Positions 53,512-64,000 of a DNA stretch of 64,000 nt are shown here, one piece after another. The stretch's first letter is position 1, and each line of letters begins with the position of its first letter. Below the pieces are notes generated by a model, which had not been told where the DNA came from, searched no databases, and saw nothing but the letters and a program-made list of their open reading frames with translations. The stretch is from the NCBI RefSeq assembly GCF_030252345.1, contig NZ_CP126980.1, positions 4,355,501-4,419,500 on the forward strand. The letters run 5' to 3'. Position numbers and translations under genes: made by a program. Source of the DNA: Actinoplanes oblitus. Its GTDB lineage: Bacteria; Actinomycetota; Actinomycetes; Mycobacteriales; Micromonosporaceae.

Positions 53512-53926
53512 TCTGCTTGCGGCCGCCGTCGCCGCCGCCGATGGCGATCCGGCGGGGCTTGGCCTTGGCGGAGACCGGGATCTCCAGGGTCAGCACGCCG
53601 CTGTCGTACGTGGCCTTGAGGTTGTCGGTGTCGAGGGTGTCGCCCAGGAAGAGCTGCCGGCTGAACACGCCCATCGGCCGCTCGTTGATCACGGTCTCCA
53701 CGTCGTCCTTGCCGTGCCGCCGCCGCTCGGCCCGGACCTGCAGCACGTTGCGCTCCACGGTCAGGTCGATCGAGTCGGGGTCGACGCCGGGCAGATCGAA
53801 GTACACGTAGAAGGTGTCACCGTCGCGCTCGGCGTCGACGTGCATCACCGCGGGCCGGCTGCTGGTGCCGGTGAACTGCTCGAACACGCGGTCGAGTTCG
53901 CGGAACGGGTCGGTACGCAGAAGCAT
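53501..53926 (-). CDS. Hsp20/alpha-crystallin small heat-shock protein
   Basis: 141 residues from ATG 53926, 6-9 nt after a long GGAGGAGGAG; an ATG six bases earlier is too close to it. Alpha-crystallin domain: [53 protein letters not shown], and [19 protein letters not shown] with the I-x-I-type end. These ATP-independent chaperones hold unfolded proteins. The promoter region holds HAIR and CIRCE elements, indicating HspR and HrcA control. Confidence 0.93.
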   Translation of the reverse strand: MLLRTDPFRELDRVFEQFTGTSSRPAVMHVDAERDGDTFYVYFDLPGVDPDSIDLTVERNVLQVRAERRRHGKDDVETVINERPMGVFSRQLFLGDTLDTDNLKATYDSGVLTLEIPVSAKAKPRRIAIGGGDGGRKQIKG

Positions 53927-53987
53927 GGCCATCTCCTCCTCCGGTGCTGCTTCACCTGTGGGGTGCGCTGCCGGGGATCGCCCGGCA

Positions 53988-54008
53988 GTTGAGTCCCGGA
54001 GACTCAAG
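53988..54008. promoter_or_regulatory. HAIR element (HspR site)
   Basis: GTTGAGT-N7-ACTCAAG (53988-53994, 54002-54008) matches the HAIR consensus CTTGAGT-N7-ACTCAAG at 13 of 14 positions. It lies about 62-82 bp upstream of the Hsp20 start. Confidence 0.75.
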
Positions 54009-54023
54009 TGCGCTACTTCTGGA

Positions 54024-54050
54024 TTAGCACTCTCGCGGGTCGAGTGCAAG
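54024..54050. promoter_or_regulatory. CIRCE-like element (HrcA site) with overlapping Hsp20 promoter
   Basis: TTAGCACTC (54024-54032), 9-nt spacer, GAGTGCAAG (54042-54050) matches TTAGCACTC-N9-GAGTGCTAA except for the last few bases. On the minus strand TTGCAC and, 17 nt later, TAATCC form a promoter inside the element, so HrcA binding would block it. Confidence 0.72.
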
Positions 54051-54054
54051 CGGG

Positions 54055-54083
54055 TTGACAGCCGCCGGCCCAGGTTTTATTGG
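54055..54083 (+). promoter_or_regulatory. Candidate sigma-A-type promoter for the small hypothetical gene
   Basis: TTGACA (54055-54060), 17-nt spacer, TATTGG (54078-54083), 32 nt before ATG 54116. The -35 is consensus. Confidence 0.5.
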
Positions 54084-54115
54084 TGGAGTCAGCAGGTTTC
54101 CGGAGGTGACCACCG

Positions 54116-54514
54116 ATGTTGACGCAGCCGTCGTTCCCGCTCACCGACCGGTGGGCGCTGCACATCGCCGCCAGCCCGCACCGGGTCGACGACATCCTCG
54201 CCGACCTGTGCATCCACCGGCGAGCCCGGGCGATCGGCGACCCGGCGTTCCCCGCCTGCCTGGTCGGCCGGTGCAGCCCGGACGAGCCGCCGGCCTGGAT
54301 GAGCTTCGTGCGCGCCGAGCTGGAGCGCCGTGGCCTGCGCACCCGGTGGTGCGGGCCGGACTGCCGGCACCAGCTGTGGCCCACCACGGCCGCGCCGGGC
54401 CCGGTGCCCCGCCCGCGCCGGACGCGGCGCTTCCCGCACCGGCTGAGCGGCGGCGTGCCGCATCACCGCGGTCCCGCGCCGGACTGGCCGGCCGGCCACC
54501 GGCGGGCGGCGTGA
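54116..54514 (+). CDS. Conserved hypothetical protein, Cys/His-containing
   Basis: 132 residues from ATG 54116 with GGAGGT 8 nt upstream. No membrane segment or signal. Five Cys (LCIHR, ACLVGRC, WCGPDC) plus His residues and a C-terminal Arg/Pro-rich tail. Cys spacing could suit metal binding, but no known zinc-finger pattern is matched. Divergent from the Hsp20 gene; its promoter region is next to the HAIR/CIRCE elements, so it might be heat-responsive as well. Confidence 0.65.
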   Translation: MLTQPSFPLTDRWALHIAASPHRVDDILADLCIHRRARAIGDPAFPACLVGRCSPDEPPAWMSFVRAELERRGLRTRWCGPDCRHQLWPTTAAPGPVPRPRRTRRFPHRLSGGVPHHRGPAPDWPAGHRRAA

Positions 54515-54525
54515 CCGCCTGACGC

Positions 54526-55365
54526 TCAGGCGCCGCCGTTGATCGCGCCGGTGCGCAGGGCGCCCTCGGTGACCTTCCACTTGGCCAGCAGGGCGTCGTA
54601 CGAGCCGTCGTCGATCAGCGAGTACAGCGCCGTCTGCAGCGCGGTGGTCAGGGCCTTGCGGTCCTTGGCGACGCCGATGCCGTACGGAATGGCCTCGATC
54701 TGTGGCCCGGACAACTCCAGCCCGGCGTTGCGCTGGACGTCCAGGGCGGCGATCGGGAAGTCGTTGAGTGCGGCGTCGGCGCTGCGCCGTGCCACCGCGA
54801 CCGACGGTGTGGCGGTGCGGACCAGGGTCAGCTTCTTCCGGCACTTCGCGGCCTGCGCGCCGGCCATGTCGACGTAGACGGTGTCAGGCTGCACGGCCAC
54901 CCGGCGCCCGCAGAGTCCCGGCATGCCGCCGATGTCACCGGTGCCTTTGCCCACGACGATCGAGGTGCCGGCGTTCAGGTAGTTGACGAAGTCGGCCTTC
55001 TTCTGCCGTTCCGCCCTGTCGAACATCGACGAGACCGACACGTCGATCTTGTGCTGCTCGACGTTGTCCAGCAGGTCGCCGAAGCTGACCGTCTGCCAGG
55101 CGACCTTCAGGCCGAGCCGGGCGGCCATCGCCTCGACGAGCTGGACGTCCAGGCCGGTGTAGGTGCCGCCCTGCTGAAAGGTCATCGGCTCGAACGTGGG
55201 GTCGGTGCCGCCGACCAGCCGGCCCGACTGCTTGATGTCGGCGGGCAGCGCGGCGCGGGCCTCGGCCAGGCGGTCCACCGTCGTGGTGCCGGCATCGGAT
55301 CCGCAGCCGGCGATGCCGGCGGTGAGCAGCAGCCCGGCCAGCAAGGGAAGGATGCGTCGTCCCAT
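54526..55365 (-). CDS. ABC-transporter substrate-binding lipoprotein (amino-acid type)
   Basis: 279 residues. A lipobox LTAGIAGC (Cys21) anchors it to the membrane. The mature part is an SBP_bac_3 periplasmic-binding fold: SGRLVGGTDPTFEPMTFQQ, TYTGLDVQLVEAMAARLGLKVAW, VSVSSMFDRAERQKKADFVNYLNAGTS and a C-terminal DDGSYDALLAKW. It binds an amino acid or similar for import; no permease or ATPase gene lies beside it. It is divergent from the chemoreceptor gene 89 bp away, and could serve as its ligand receptor. That pairing is inferred. Confidence 0.88.
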   Translation of the reverse strand: MGRRILPLLAGLLLTAGIAGCGSDAGTTTVDRLAEARAALPADIKQSGRLVGGTDPTFEPMTFQQGGTYTGLDVQLVEAMAARLGLKVAWQTVSFGDLLDNVEQHKIDVSVSSMFDRAERQKKADFVNYLNAGTSIVVGKGTGDIGGMPGLCGRRVAVQPDTVYVDMAGAQAAKCRKKLTLVRTATPSVAVARRSADAALNDFPIAALDVQRNAGLELSGPQIEAIPYGIGVAKDRKALTTALQTALYSLIDDGSYDALLAKWKVTEGALRTGAINGGA

Positions 55366-55454
55366 GCCCCTCTGTTCGGGCGGATGCCGGGCGGGCTGAG
55401 GCGAATCGGCACAAACACGAACTCTGCTTATTAATCTGACGGCGGGAGGTCAGC

Positions 55455-57029
55455 GTGACACTCACGATCCGGCGCCAGGTGGCGGCGCTCGCCGTCGCCG
55501 GTTTCCTGCTGGTCATGACGGCGAGCGCGATCGGCTACATCGGTACGTACGCCCTCGCCGCCCAGCAGGCCACCGCGCGCAACGCCGCCGTCGCCCTGCA
55601 GGCGGCTCAGTCGGCAGACATCGCCCGCGTGCTGTTCCGCGGCAACGTGCTGGCGGCACTGGTCACCAACGACGCCACCGAACGGCAGGAGGTTCTCGAC
55701 AAGCTCGGCGAGAACGTCCACCAGGCCCGTACCGGGGTGGACGACGCCATCCGTCACCTGCCGGCGATCCGGTCCCGGGCCGACGCGGTGCTGCCGGTGC
55801 TCAACGACCTGATCGCCTCCGGGCAGCGCATCGTCACCCTGGCCAGCCGGGTGGCCTCGGACCCGAAGCGGACCGCGGCACTCGCGGCCCGCGGCGACTA
55901 CGACGCCGTCGACGCGAAAGCCGCGCAGGCCATCGGTGCCCTGCAGGCCGCGATCAACGAGCGGGTCAAGGAGGCCTACGACAGCGCCACCTCGGAGGCC
56001 CGCTTCGCCAAGACCCTGGCGCTGGTGACCGGCCTGCTCGCGGCGCTCGTGCTGGGCGGCGCCGCGATGCTGCTGGCCCGCCGGATCGCCCGCCGGGTGG
56101 ACAAGTGCCTGACGGCGGCCCGCGCGGTCGCCGACTACGACCTGACCGTCGACGCCCGGCTGCCCGGCAGCGACGAACTGTCCCAGCTCGGCGAGAGCCT
56201 CGACACCATCGTCGTCTCGCTGCGCGCCGCCGTCTCGGAGATCAACGGGAACGCCGCCTCGGTGGCCGCCGCCTCCGAGGAGCTGTCGGCGACGAGCCGG
56301 CACCTGTCCGAGGGCGCCGGCACCGCGTCGGCCGAGGCCGCCGAGGCCAACCAGGAGATCGACCAGGTGACCGCCGGCGTGGGCGGGACCACCAGCGCCG
56401 CGCACGACCTCGACTCCTCGATCCAGGAGATCACGTCGGCGGTGGCCGAGGCCGGCTCGGTGGCCCGCGAGGCGGTCGGCCTGGCCTCGGACGCGAACGG
56501 CATGATCGAGCGGCTGCGCAGCTCCAGCGACGAGGTGTCGGCCGTCGTCAGCATCATCACCTCGATCGCGGAGCAGACCAACCTGCTGGCCCTCAACGCC
56601 ACCATCGAGGCCGCCCGGGCCGGCGAGCACGGCAAGGGCTTCGCCGTGGTGGCCGGCGAGGTCAAGGACCTGTCGCAGGAGACGGCGTCGGCGACCGGCG
56701 ACATCTCCGCCAAGGTCACCGCCATGCAGGCCGACACCACCACCGCCTTCGAGGCGATCCAGCGGATCGGTCAGGTCATCTCCCGCATCGACGAACTCCA
56801 GCACTCGATCTCCACGGCGGTGCAGGCCCAGACCGGCGCCACCAGCCAGATCGTCGCGAACGTCGAGGTGGCGCAGCGCTCCGCGCAGGCCGTCGCCGGT
56901 TCCATCAGCCGGGTGACCGGCACGACCACGCTCACCCACGAGGCGGCCAACCAGACCGAGGCGGCAGCGGTGGAACTCAGCCACCTGTCCCACCAGCTCA
57001 GAACCGTCTCCGACCGGTTCCGCCTGTGA
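55455..57029 (+). CDS. Methyl-accepting chemotaxis protein
   Basis: 524 residues from GTG 55455 behind GGGAGG. One N-terminal helix ([20 protein letters not shown]), an extracellular four-helix sensor domain, a second helix (~195-215), a HAMP-like linker and a long signalling coiled coil with the conserved tip [28 protein letters not shown]. Chemoreceptors imply flagellar motility, as in zoospore-forming Actinoplanes. CheA/CheW genes are not in the window. Confidence 0.92.
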   Translation: MTLTIRRQVAALAVAGFLLVMTASAIGYIGTYALAAQQATARNAAVALQAAQSADIARVLFRGNVLAALVTNDATERQEVLDKLGENVHQARTGVDDAIRHLPAIRSRADAVLPVLNDLIASGQRIVTLASRVASDPKRTAALAARGDYDAVDAKAAQAIGALQAAINERVKEAYDSATSEARFAKTLALVTGLLAALVLGGAAMLLARRIARRVDKCLTAARAVADYDLTVDARLPGSDELSQLGESLDTIVVSLRAAVSEINGNAASVAAASEELSATSRHLSEGAGTASAEAAEANQEIDQVTAGVGGTTSAAHDLDSSIQEITSAVAEAGSVAREAVGLASDANGMIERLRSSSDEVSAVVSIITSIAEQTNLLALNATIEAARAGEHGKGFAVVAGEVKDLSQETASATGDISAKVTAMQADTTTAFEAIQRIGQVISRIDELQHSISTAVQAQTGATSQIVANVEVAQRSAQAVAGSISRVTGTTTLTHEAANQTEAAAVELSHLSHQLRTVSDRFRL

Positions 57030-57062
57030 CGGTCGGCCGGGGCCGGGCACCCCGGCCGGCTC

Positions 57063-57968
57063 TCACATCCAGCCGGGGCCGAGGATCCGGCCGCCACCGG
57101 TCGGGTACTGCCAGGTCGGCTCGCCGACCCAGTAGTTCAGCTCCTTGTTCCAGCGCAGGTCGCCGTTCCGGTCGATCATGTAGAGGCCGCCGGCGCCCGC
57201 CGACTGCACCGTCTGGTAGCCGTACGTCCCGCCGAGCCAGCCGGTACCCACCACGGTTCCGCCTTGCCAGCCCGTGATGTCGCCGTTTGTCGGGCCGCTG
57301 TACCTGTACCAGTACAGATCGCCGTTCGGCTTGACTCCCCAGAACACGTTGAGGGTGTCCGCCGTGACATAGGTGAAGTCCCAGCCGACGCCGATCCTCG
57401 TCCCGCTGTCCCGCGACCATTGCCCGCCCTCCCCGGGCAGGCCCTCATAAATGTGGCGGTAGAGGGTGCCGGCGGTGTCGATGGTGTAGAAGTAGGTTCC
57501 GCCGCTGTTGGCGTTGCCCTGGTTGGTGCCGCCACCGAAGAAGAGCCGGGTGTTGGCCCAACTGCCGGTCCGCGGCGCCGTCCAGACGGGCGCGCCGTCG
57601 TTGCGCCACCGGTTCTCGCCCTGGCTCCAGTAGTAGGCGTAGACGCCGTCCGAGGCCAGCCCGATGTAGAGGTTGTCGTAGCTGCCGTACATGCCCGATG
57701 TGGCGATCAGGCCGTACCTGTTCCACCCGCTTCCGCGCGGCTGCGGACCGATGATCGACGGGCCGCCGTACTGCCATTCGTTGTGGTAATACATCAGCAT
57801 CTCGCCGGCCGGCGTGATCAGGCTCAGATTGCCGGTCTGCCCGCTGAGAAACAGATTTTTGGTACGCGCTGCCGCCGCCGGTGTCGCCGTGGCCAGCGAC
57901 CCCAGGCCCGTGGCGACGGCCGCGCCGGCGGTCGCCCCCAGCAGGCGTCTCCTGGTCATCCCCCGCAT
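57063..57968 (-). CDS. Tat-exported tachylectin-like beta-propeller protein
   Basis: 301 residues from ATG 57968. A twin-arginine signal MTRRRLLG with hydrophobic core ends near AAAARTK. The mature part is built of repeats with W/Y-rich strands like NGDLYWYRYSGP, TYFYTIDTAGTLYRHIYEG and LRWNKELNYW, as in tachylectin-2-type propellers that bind GlcNAc. Export as a folded protein suits a propeller. No catalytic residues identified. The frame runs on upstream to 58496 antisense to the next gene. Confidence 0.8.
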   Translation of the reverse strand: MRGMTRRRLLGATAGAAVATGLGSLATATPAAAARTKNLFLSGQTGNLSLITPAGEMLMYYHNEWQYGGPSIIGPQPRGSGWNRYGLIATSGMYGSYDNLYIGLASDGVYAYYWSQGENRWRNDGAPVWTAPRTGSWANTRLFFGGGTNQGNANSGGTYFYTIDTAGTLYRHIYEGLPGEGGQWSRDSGTRIGVGWDFTYVTADTLNVFWGVKPNGDLYWYRYSGPTNGDITGWQGGTVVGTGWLGGTYGYQTVQSAGAGGLYMIDRNGDLRWNKELNYWVGEPTWQYPTGGGRILGPGWM

Positions 57969-58197
57969 GTTTACCGCCCCCGTTCTTCTCGGCATGCCGT
58001 CGTCGCCGGTCCCGGCGCGCTGACATTCATCAATGATGGCCAAGGCCGGTGCGGACGTCGTTGTCATCGCGCGCACGGTGGTTGCCACAGCGCGCAGGCC
58101 CGGCCCACGCTCGGCCGGGAACAAGGGCCGCCCGGCCGGCGCTGCACTCTTCGTGATCAACAGTGCGGTGCGGCTTGCCGCACCATCAACCGCGCAC

Positions 58198-58560
58198 CCG
58201 CGGCCGGACCCGGCCATCCCGATGTACGTGCTGGCCACCGGCACCGGCCTGCCGATCGCCGCCGAGCTGCTGCTGCCGGAGGCGTGGGCGATGGCGCGCA
58301 GTCGTACCGAAGGCGTCTTCCCGCCCCTGGAACCGGTGGCCACGGTCCGGGCCGCCAGGTGGACCGCGCGACAGCGGCAGTACCTCGAGCAGACGGCCGC
58401 CGCGGCGATCGCCGGCACGCCGGAGCGGGTGGAGCGCCGGCTCGCTGAGCTGCTGGAGCGCACCGGTGCCGCCGAACTGGTCGCCGCGGGCAGCACCTTC
58501 GACCGGGACGCCCTGCGCGCCTCGGACGCGGCGCTGGCCGCGATGTTTCACCAGGCCTGA
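58198..58560 (+). pseudogene. C-terminal remnant of a luciferase-like flavin monooxygenase
   Basis: The frame ending at 58560 reads LLLPEAWAMARSRTEGVFPPLEP, then RQRQYLEQTAAAAIAGTPERVERRLAELLERTGA and ELVAAGSTFDRDALRASDAALAAMF. This matches the last ~110 residues of F420/FMN-dependent luciferase-like enzymes. The N-terminal two thirds are absent; sequence before ~58190 has no related protein. Confidence 0.6.
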
Positions 58561-59505
58561 TCAGGTACAGGGGGCATCGCGCCGGGCCAGCCACTTCAGA
58601 ATCGCCTCGGTCGTCTCCGCCGGCTTTTCCTGCTGGATCCAATGACCGCAGTCCAGACTGAGCACTTCCACATTCGGCACGAACTCCGTCAGTCGTTCAG
58701 CCCTCGCGACCGTGTCGCGGTCGCCGTAGATCATGAGGGCGGGCTGTCGGATGATCGGGTCCACGTCCGCCAGCAGGCGCCAGTTGCGGTCCAGGTTTCG
58801 GTACCAGTTGATGCCACCGGTGAACCCTGTCGAGGCGAAGGCCGAGACGAAGACGGCCAGTTCGCTGTCACTCATGACGGACTCACCGAGTGGGGTTTCC
58901 GCTCTGGCGAGGTTGATCAACGCATTGCCCGGCTGAGGCTCTGCGAGGGGCACGTTCTTCCGGTACAGGTTCCGAAGGAATCGGACCGTGTTCTCCTCGA
59001 ACACGGCGTCCGCGACGCCCGGCTGCCGGTTGAAGTGGACGAAGTAGAAGTCGGCGCCGAGCACGGCCTCCATGAACTCGATCCACGGAATTTCTCCGCG
59101 CTCTTGGTAGGGCACGCTCAGCGCCACCACGCCGTTGACCCGGTCCGGGTGCAGCAGGGTCAGGCCCCAGACGACGAACGCGCCCCAGTCGTGGCCGACA
59201 AAGGTGGCGTCCTCGTAGCCGTAGTGATCGAGGAGGGCGACGAGGTCGCCCGACAGGTGTGCGATGTCGTAGTCGGTGACTTCGGCCGGACGCGACGAGT
59301 TGCCGTAACCCCGCTGATTCGGGACGATGACGTGGTATCCCGCCGCGGCCAGGGCCGGCACCTGATGGCGCCAGGAAAAGGCGTGCTCGGGCCAGCCGTG
59401 ACAGAGCACGATGGGGTTCCCGGCGTTCTGCCGGCCGGCTTCGAAGACTTCGAGTTCCACACCGTTGACCGAAATGCGGGTGGGCTCGGGAAAATCGGTG
59501 GTCAT
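58561..59505 (-). CDS. Alpha/beta-hydrolase, epoxide-hydrolase/haloalkane-dehalogenase-like
   Basis: 314 residues from ATG 59505. Oxyanion motif CHGWPEHAFSW, nucleophile Asp106 in GHDWGAFV (Asp rather than Ser, as in epoxide hydrolases), acid in YGDRDT and His in LDCGHWIQ. A cap domain with RNLYRKNVPLAEP and TGGINWYRNLDRNW, including possible Tyr proton donors, lies between. It would hydrolyse epoxides or haloalkanes. It is divergent from the WYL regulator, 63 bp apart, which likely controls it. Confidence 0.88.
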   Translation of the reverse strand: MTTDFPEPTRISVNGVELEVFEAGRQNAGNPIVLCHGWPEHAFSWRHQVPALAAAGYHVIVPNQRGYGNSSRPAEVTDYDIAHLSGDLVALLDHYGYEDATFVGHDWGAFVVWGLTLLHPDRVNGVVALSVPYQERGEIPWIEFMEAVLGADFYFVHFNRQPGVADAVFEENTVRFLRNLYRKNVPLAEPQPGNALINLARAETPLGESVMSDSELAVFVSAFASTGFTGGINWYRNLDRNWRLLADVDPIIRQPALMIYGDRDTVARAERLTEFVPNVEVLSLDCGHWIQQEKPAETTEAILKWLARRDAPCT

Positions 59506-59568
59506 GCCGGCATCCTGCCGACCGATACCGGTCACCTGCTGTCCGGTTTTCGCGGAAGTGTTGTCCGG

Positions 59569-60522
59569 GTGCGAGCCGACCGGTTGATGGCCATTCTTCT
59601 TCTACTGCAACACCGCGAGCAGGTGACCGCGGCGGAGGTCGCCCGGGAGTTGGAGATCTCCGAGCGCACCGCCCGCCGCGACCTCGACGCCCTGGGCATG
59701 GCCGGAGTGCCGGTGTACTCCGTGCGGGGCCGCAGCGGCGGCTGGCGCCTCGTGGGCGGCGCCCGCACCGACCTTTCCGGGTTGACCGCGAGTGAGGCCC
59801 GCGCCCTGTTTCTGGTCGCCGGACCGGCCTTGTCGGTGACGTCGATCGGGAAGGCGGCGCTGCGCAAGCTCGTCCATGCCTTGCCGGAGCCGTTCCGGGT
59901 GCCGGCCACGGCGGCGGCGTCGTCGCTCGTCGTGGACCCGGAACGATGGGGGTGGAGCCGGGTCGAGTGCCGACCGCCTCGCTTCCTCGACGAGCTCCAG
60001 GACGCGGTGATCCGCGGCGTCCAGGTCCGGCTCGGCTATGTCGACCGGGAACGCCGCGAAACCGAGCGAACCGTCCACCCGCTGGGCATCGTCGCCAAAG
60101 GCCCGGCGCGGTATCTCGTCGCCAGTACCGAGGCCGGTCGGCGGACCTTCCGGATTGACCGTGTGTCGTCCGTCGACGCGACCGGCGATCCCGTGCACCG
60201 GCCCGATGACTTCGATCTTGCCGAGAGCTGGCGCGCGATGGCGGACGAGGTCGAACGCCAGCGAACACCCCTCGAGGTCCGGGCAGTGTGCGCGCCCTAC
60301 GGGATAGGCGTGCTCCGGATGGGGTTCGGTGATCGGCTCGAGGTGGGAGGTGCCACGACCGACGGCCGCATCGAGGTCGTGATCCGCGGCAACGACGAAT
60401 ACATACTCGCCGGCGAACTCGCCGGGCTGGTCGCCTGGGTCGAGGTGACCGGCCCTCCGGGTGTGCGGGACCACCTCGCCTCGATCGGCAACGCGCTCGT
60501 CGAGCGATACGGCTCAGACTAG
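59569..60522 (+). CDS. WYL-domain (YafY-type) transcriptional regulator
   Basis: 317 residues from GTG 59569 (RADRLMAILLLLQHREQVTAAEVA). N-terminal DeoR-like helix-turn-helix (LEISERTARRDLDALGMAGVPVYS), middle WYL domain with ERTVHPLGIVAKGPARYLVA and RTFRIDRV, and a WCX C-terminal extension. WYL domains sense nucleic acid or small ligands and control stress or catabolic genes. It is divergent from the epoxide-hydrolase-like gene. The long frame upstream is antisense to that gene. Confidence 0.88.
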   Translation: MRADRLMAILLLLQHREQVTAAEVARELEISERTARRDLDALGMAGVPVYSVRGRSGGWRLVGGARTDLSGLTASEARALFLVAGPALSVTSIGKAALRKLVHALPEPFRVPATAAASSLVVDPERWGWSRVECRPPRFLDELQDAVIRGVQVRLGYVDRERRETERTVHPLGIVAKGPARYLVASTEAGRRTFRIDRVSSVDATGDPVHRPDDFDLAESWRAMADEVERQRTPLEVRAVCAPYGIGVLRMGFGDRLEVGGATTDGRIEVVIRGNDEYILAGELAGLVAWVEVTGPPGVRDHLASIGNALVERYGSD

Positions 60523-60533
60523 CTTTCCCGCCG

Positions 60534-60568
60534 CCGCCGTCGTCGCGCCCGGGGCGCGACGACGGCGG
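60534..60568. terminator. Bidirectional hairpin terminator
   Basis: CCGCCGTCGTCGCGCC (60534-60549) pairs perfectly (16 bp) with 60553-60568 around a 3-nt loop, between the convergent WYL and esterase genes. Confidence 0.85.
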
Positions 60569-60586
60569 GACCGATGACGGCCGGGC

Positions 60587-64000
<3,414 letters not shown>

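Overview
The window is a high-GC actinobacterial chromosome segment. GTG starts, short intergenic gaps, many Sec/Tat-exported polysaccharide hydrolases, ricin-type carbohydrate-binding modules, MEDS/SpoIIE phosphatase signalling and a CebR-type operator all fit a soil saprophyte of the Micromonosporaceae (Actinoplanes-like). That placement is inferred from gene content; there is no rRNA or other phylogenetic marker in the window. No tRNA, rRNA or CRISPR array was seen.

Layout. 1-4475 is the edge of a biosynthetic cluster: a truncated NRPS condensation domain, an acyl carrier protein and a KAS III enzyme on the minus strand, facing a small exported peptide, a 2OG-Fe(II) oxygenase and an aldehyde dehydrogenase. 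The promoter region between them carries four helically phased direct repeats. 4.5-7 kb holds an exported unknown protein and a pentapeptide-repeat membrane protein. 7.2-9.15 kb is an arsenic operon (ArsR-phosphatase fusion, aquaporin, ArsC) with a long palindrome over its first start codon. 9.6-17.5 kb is mixed metabolism: a VOC protein, a GH6 cellulase with a CebR box, a sugar kinase, an SRPBCC protein, an MFS exporter, and a TetR/TIM-barrel pair. 17.6-20.8 kb holds phosphatase/anti-sigma-type signalling genes. 20.3-24.05 kb is a STAND NTPase gene followed within 19 bp by a two-helix membrane protein; both proteins carry the same 19-position Gly/Asn-rich motif. 24.1-31.7 kb has CtaG and DUF2243 membrane proteins, a ZIP transporter, repeat-rich proteins and an NPP1 protein. 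31.8-38.9 kb has a GH43 enzyme, a Ser/Thr kinase, a FAD-Rieske oxidoreductase and small exported or lectin proteins.

39-44.8 kb is an ion and solute transport block: an NhaP-type antiporter, an ArsB/NhaD-type permease, a CBS protein and an ABC exporter. Three of its transcription units begin with the same ~23-nt element just downstream of a -10 box. 45-46.9 kb is a PL11 rhamnogalacturonan lyase. 46.9-50.6 kb is a decayed accessory region with an IS30 remnant, a STAND fragment and a broken small gene, next to an intact pentapeptide protein. 50.9-60.5 kb contains a MazF-like toxin, an ATP-dependent DNA ligase, two alpha/beta hydrolases, an Hsp20 gene under HAIR plus CIRCE elements, a solute-binding lipoprotein, a chemoreceptor, a Tat-exported tachylectin-like protein and a WYL regulator. 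The right edge (60.6-64 kb) is a xylan-degradation operon whose first gene fuses a GH10 xylanase, a PET-hydrolase/cutinase-like esterase and a CBM13; the second gene is a CE1-type esterase with CBM13.

The exported GH6, GH43, PL11, GH10 and esterase enzymes, the CebR box and the sugar kinase together indicate plant-polymer feeding. The STAND/membrane pair, pentapeptide proteins, toxin and decayed region look like conflict or regulatory accessory DNA.
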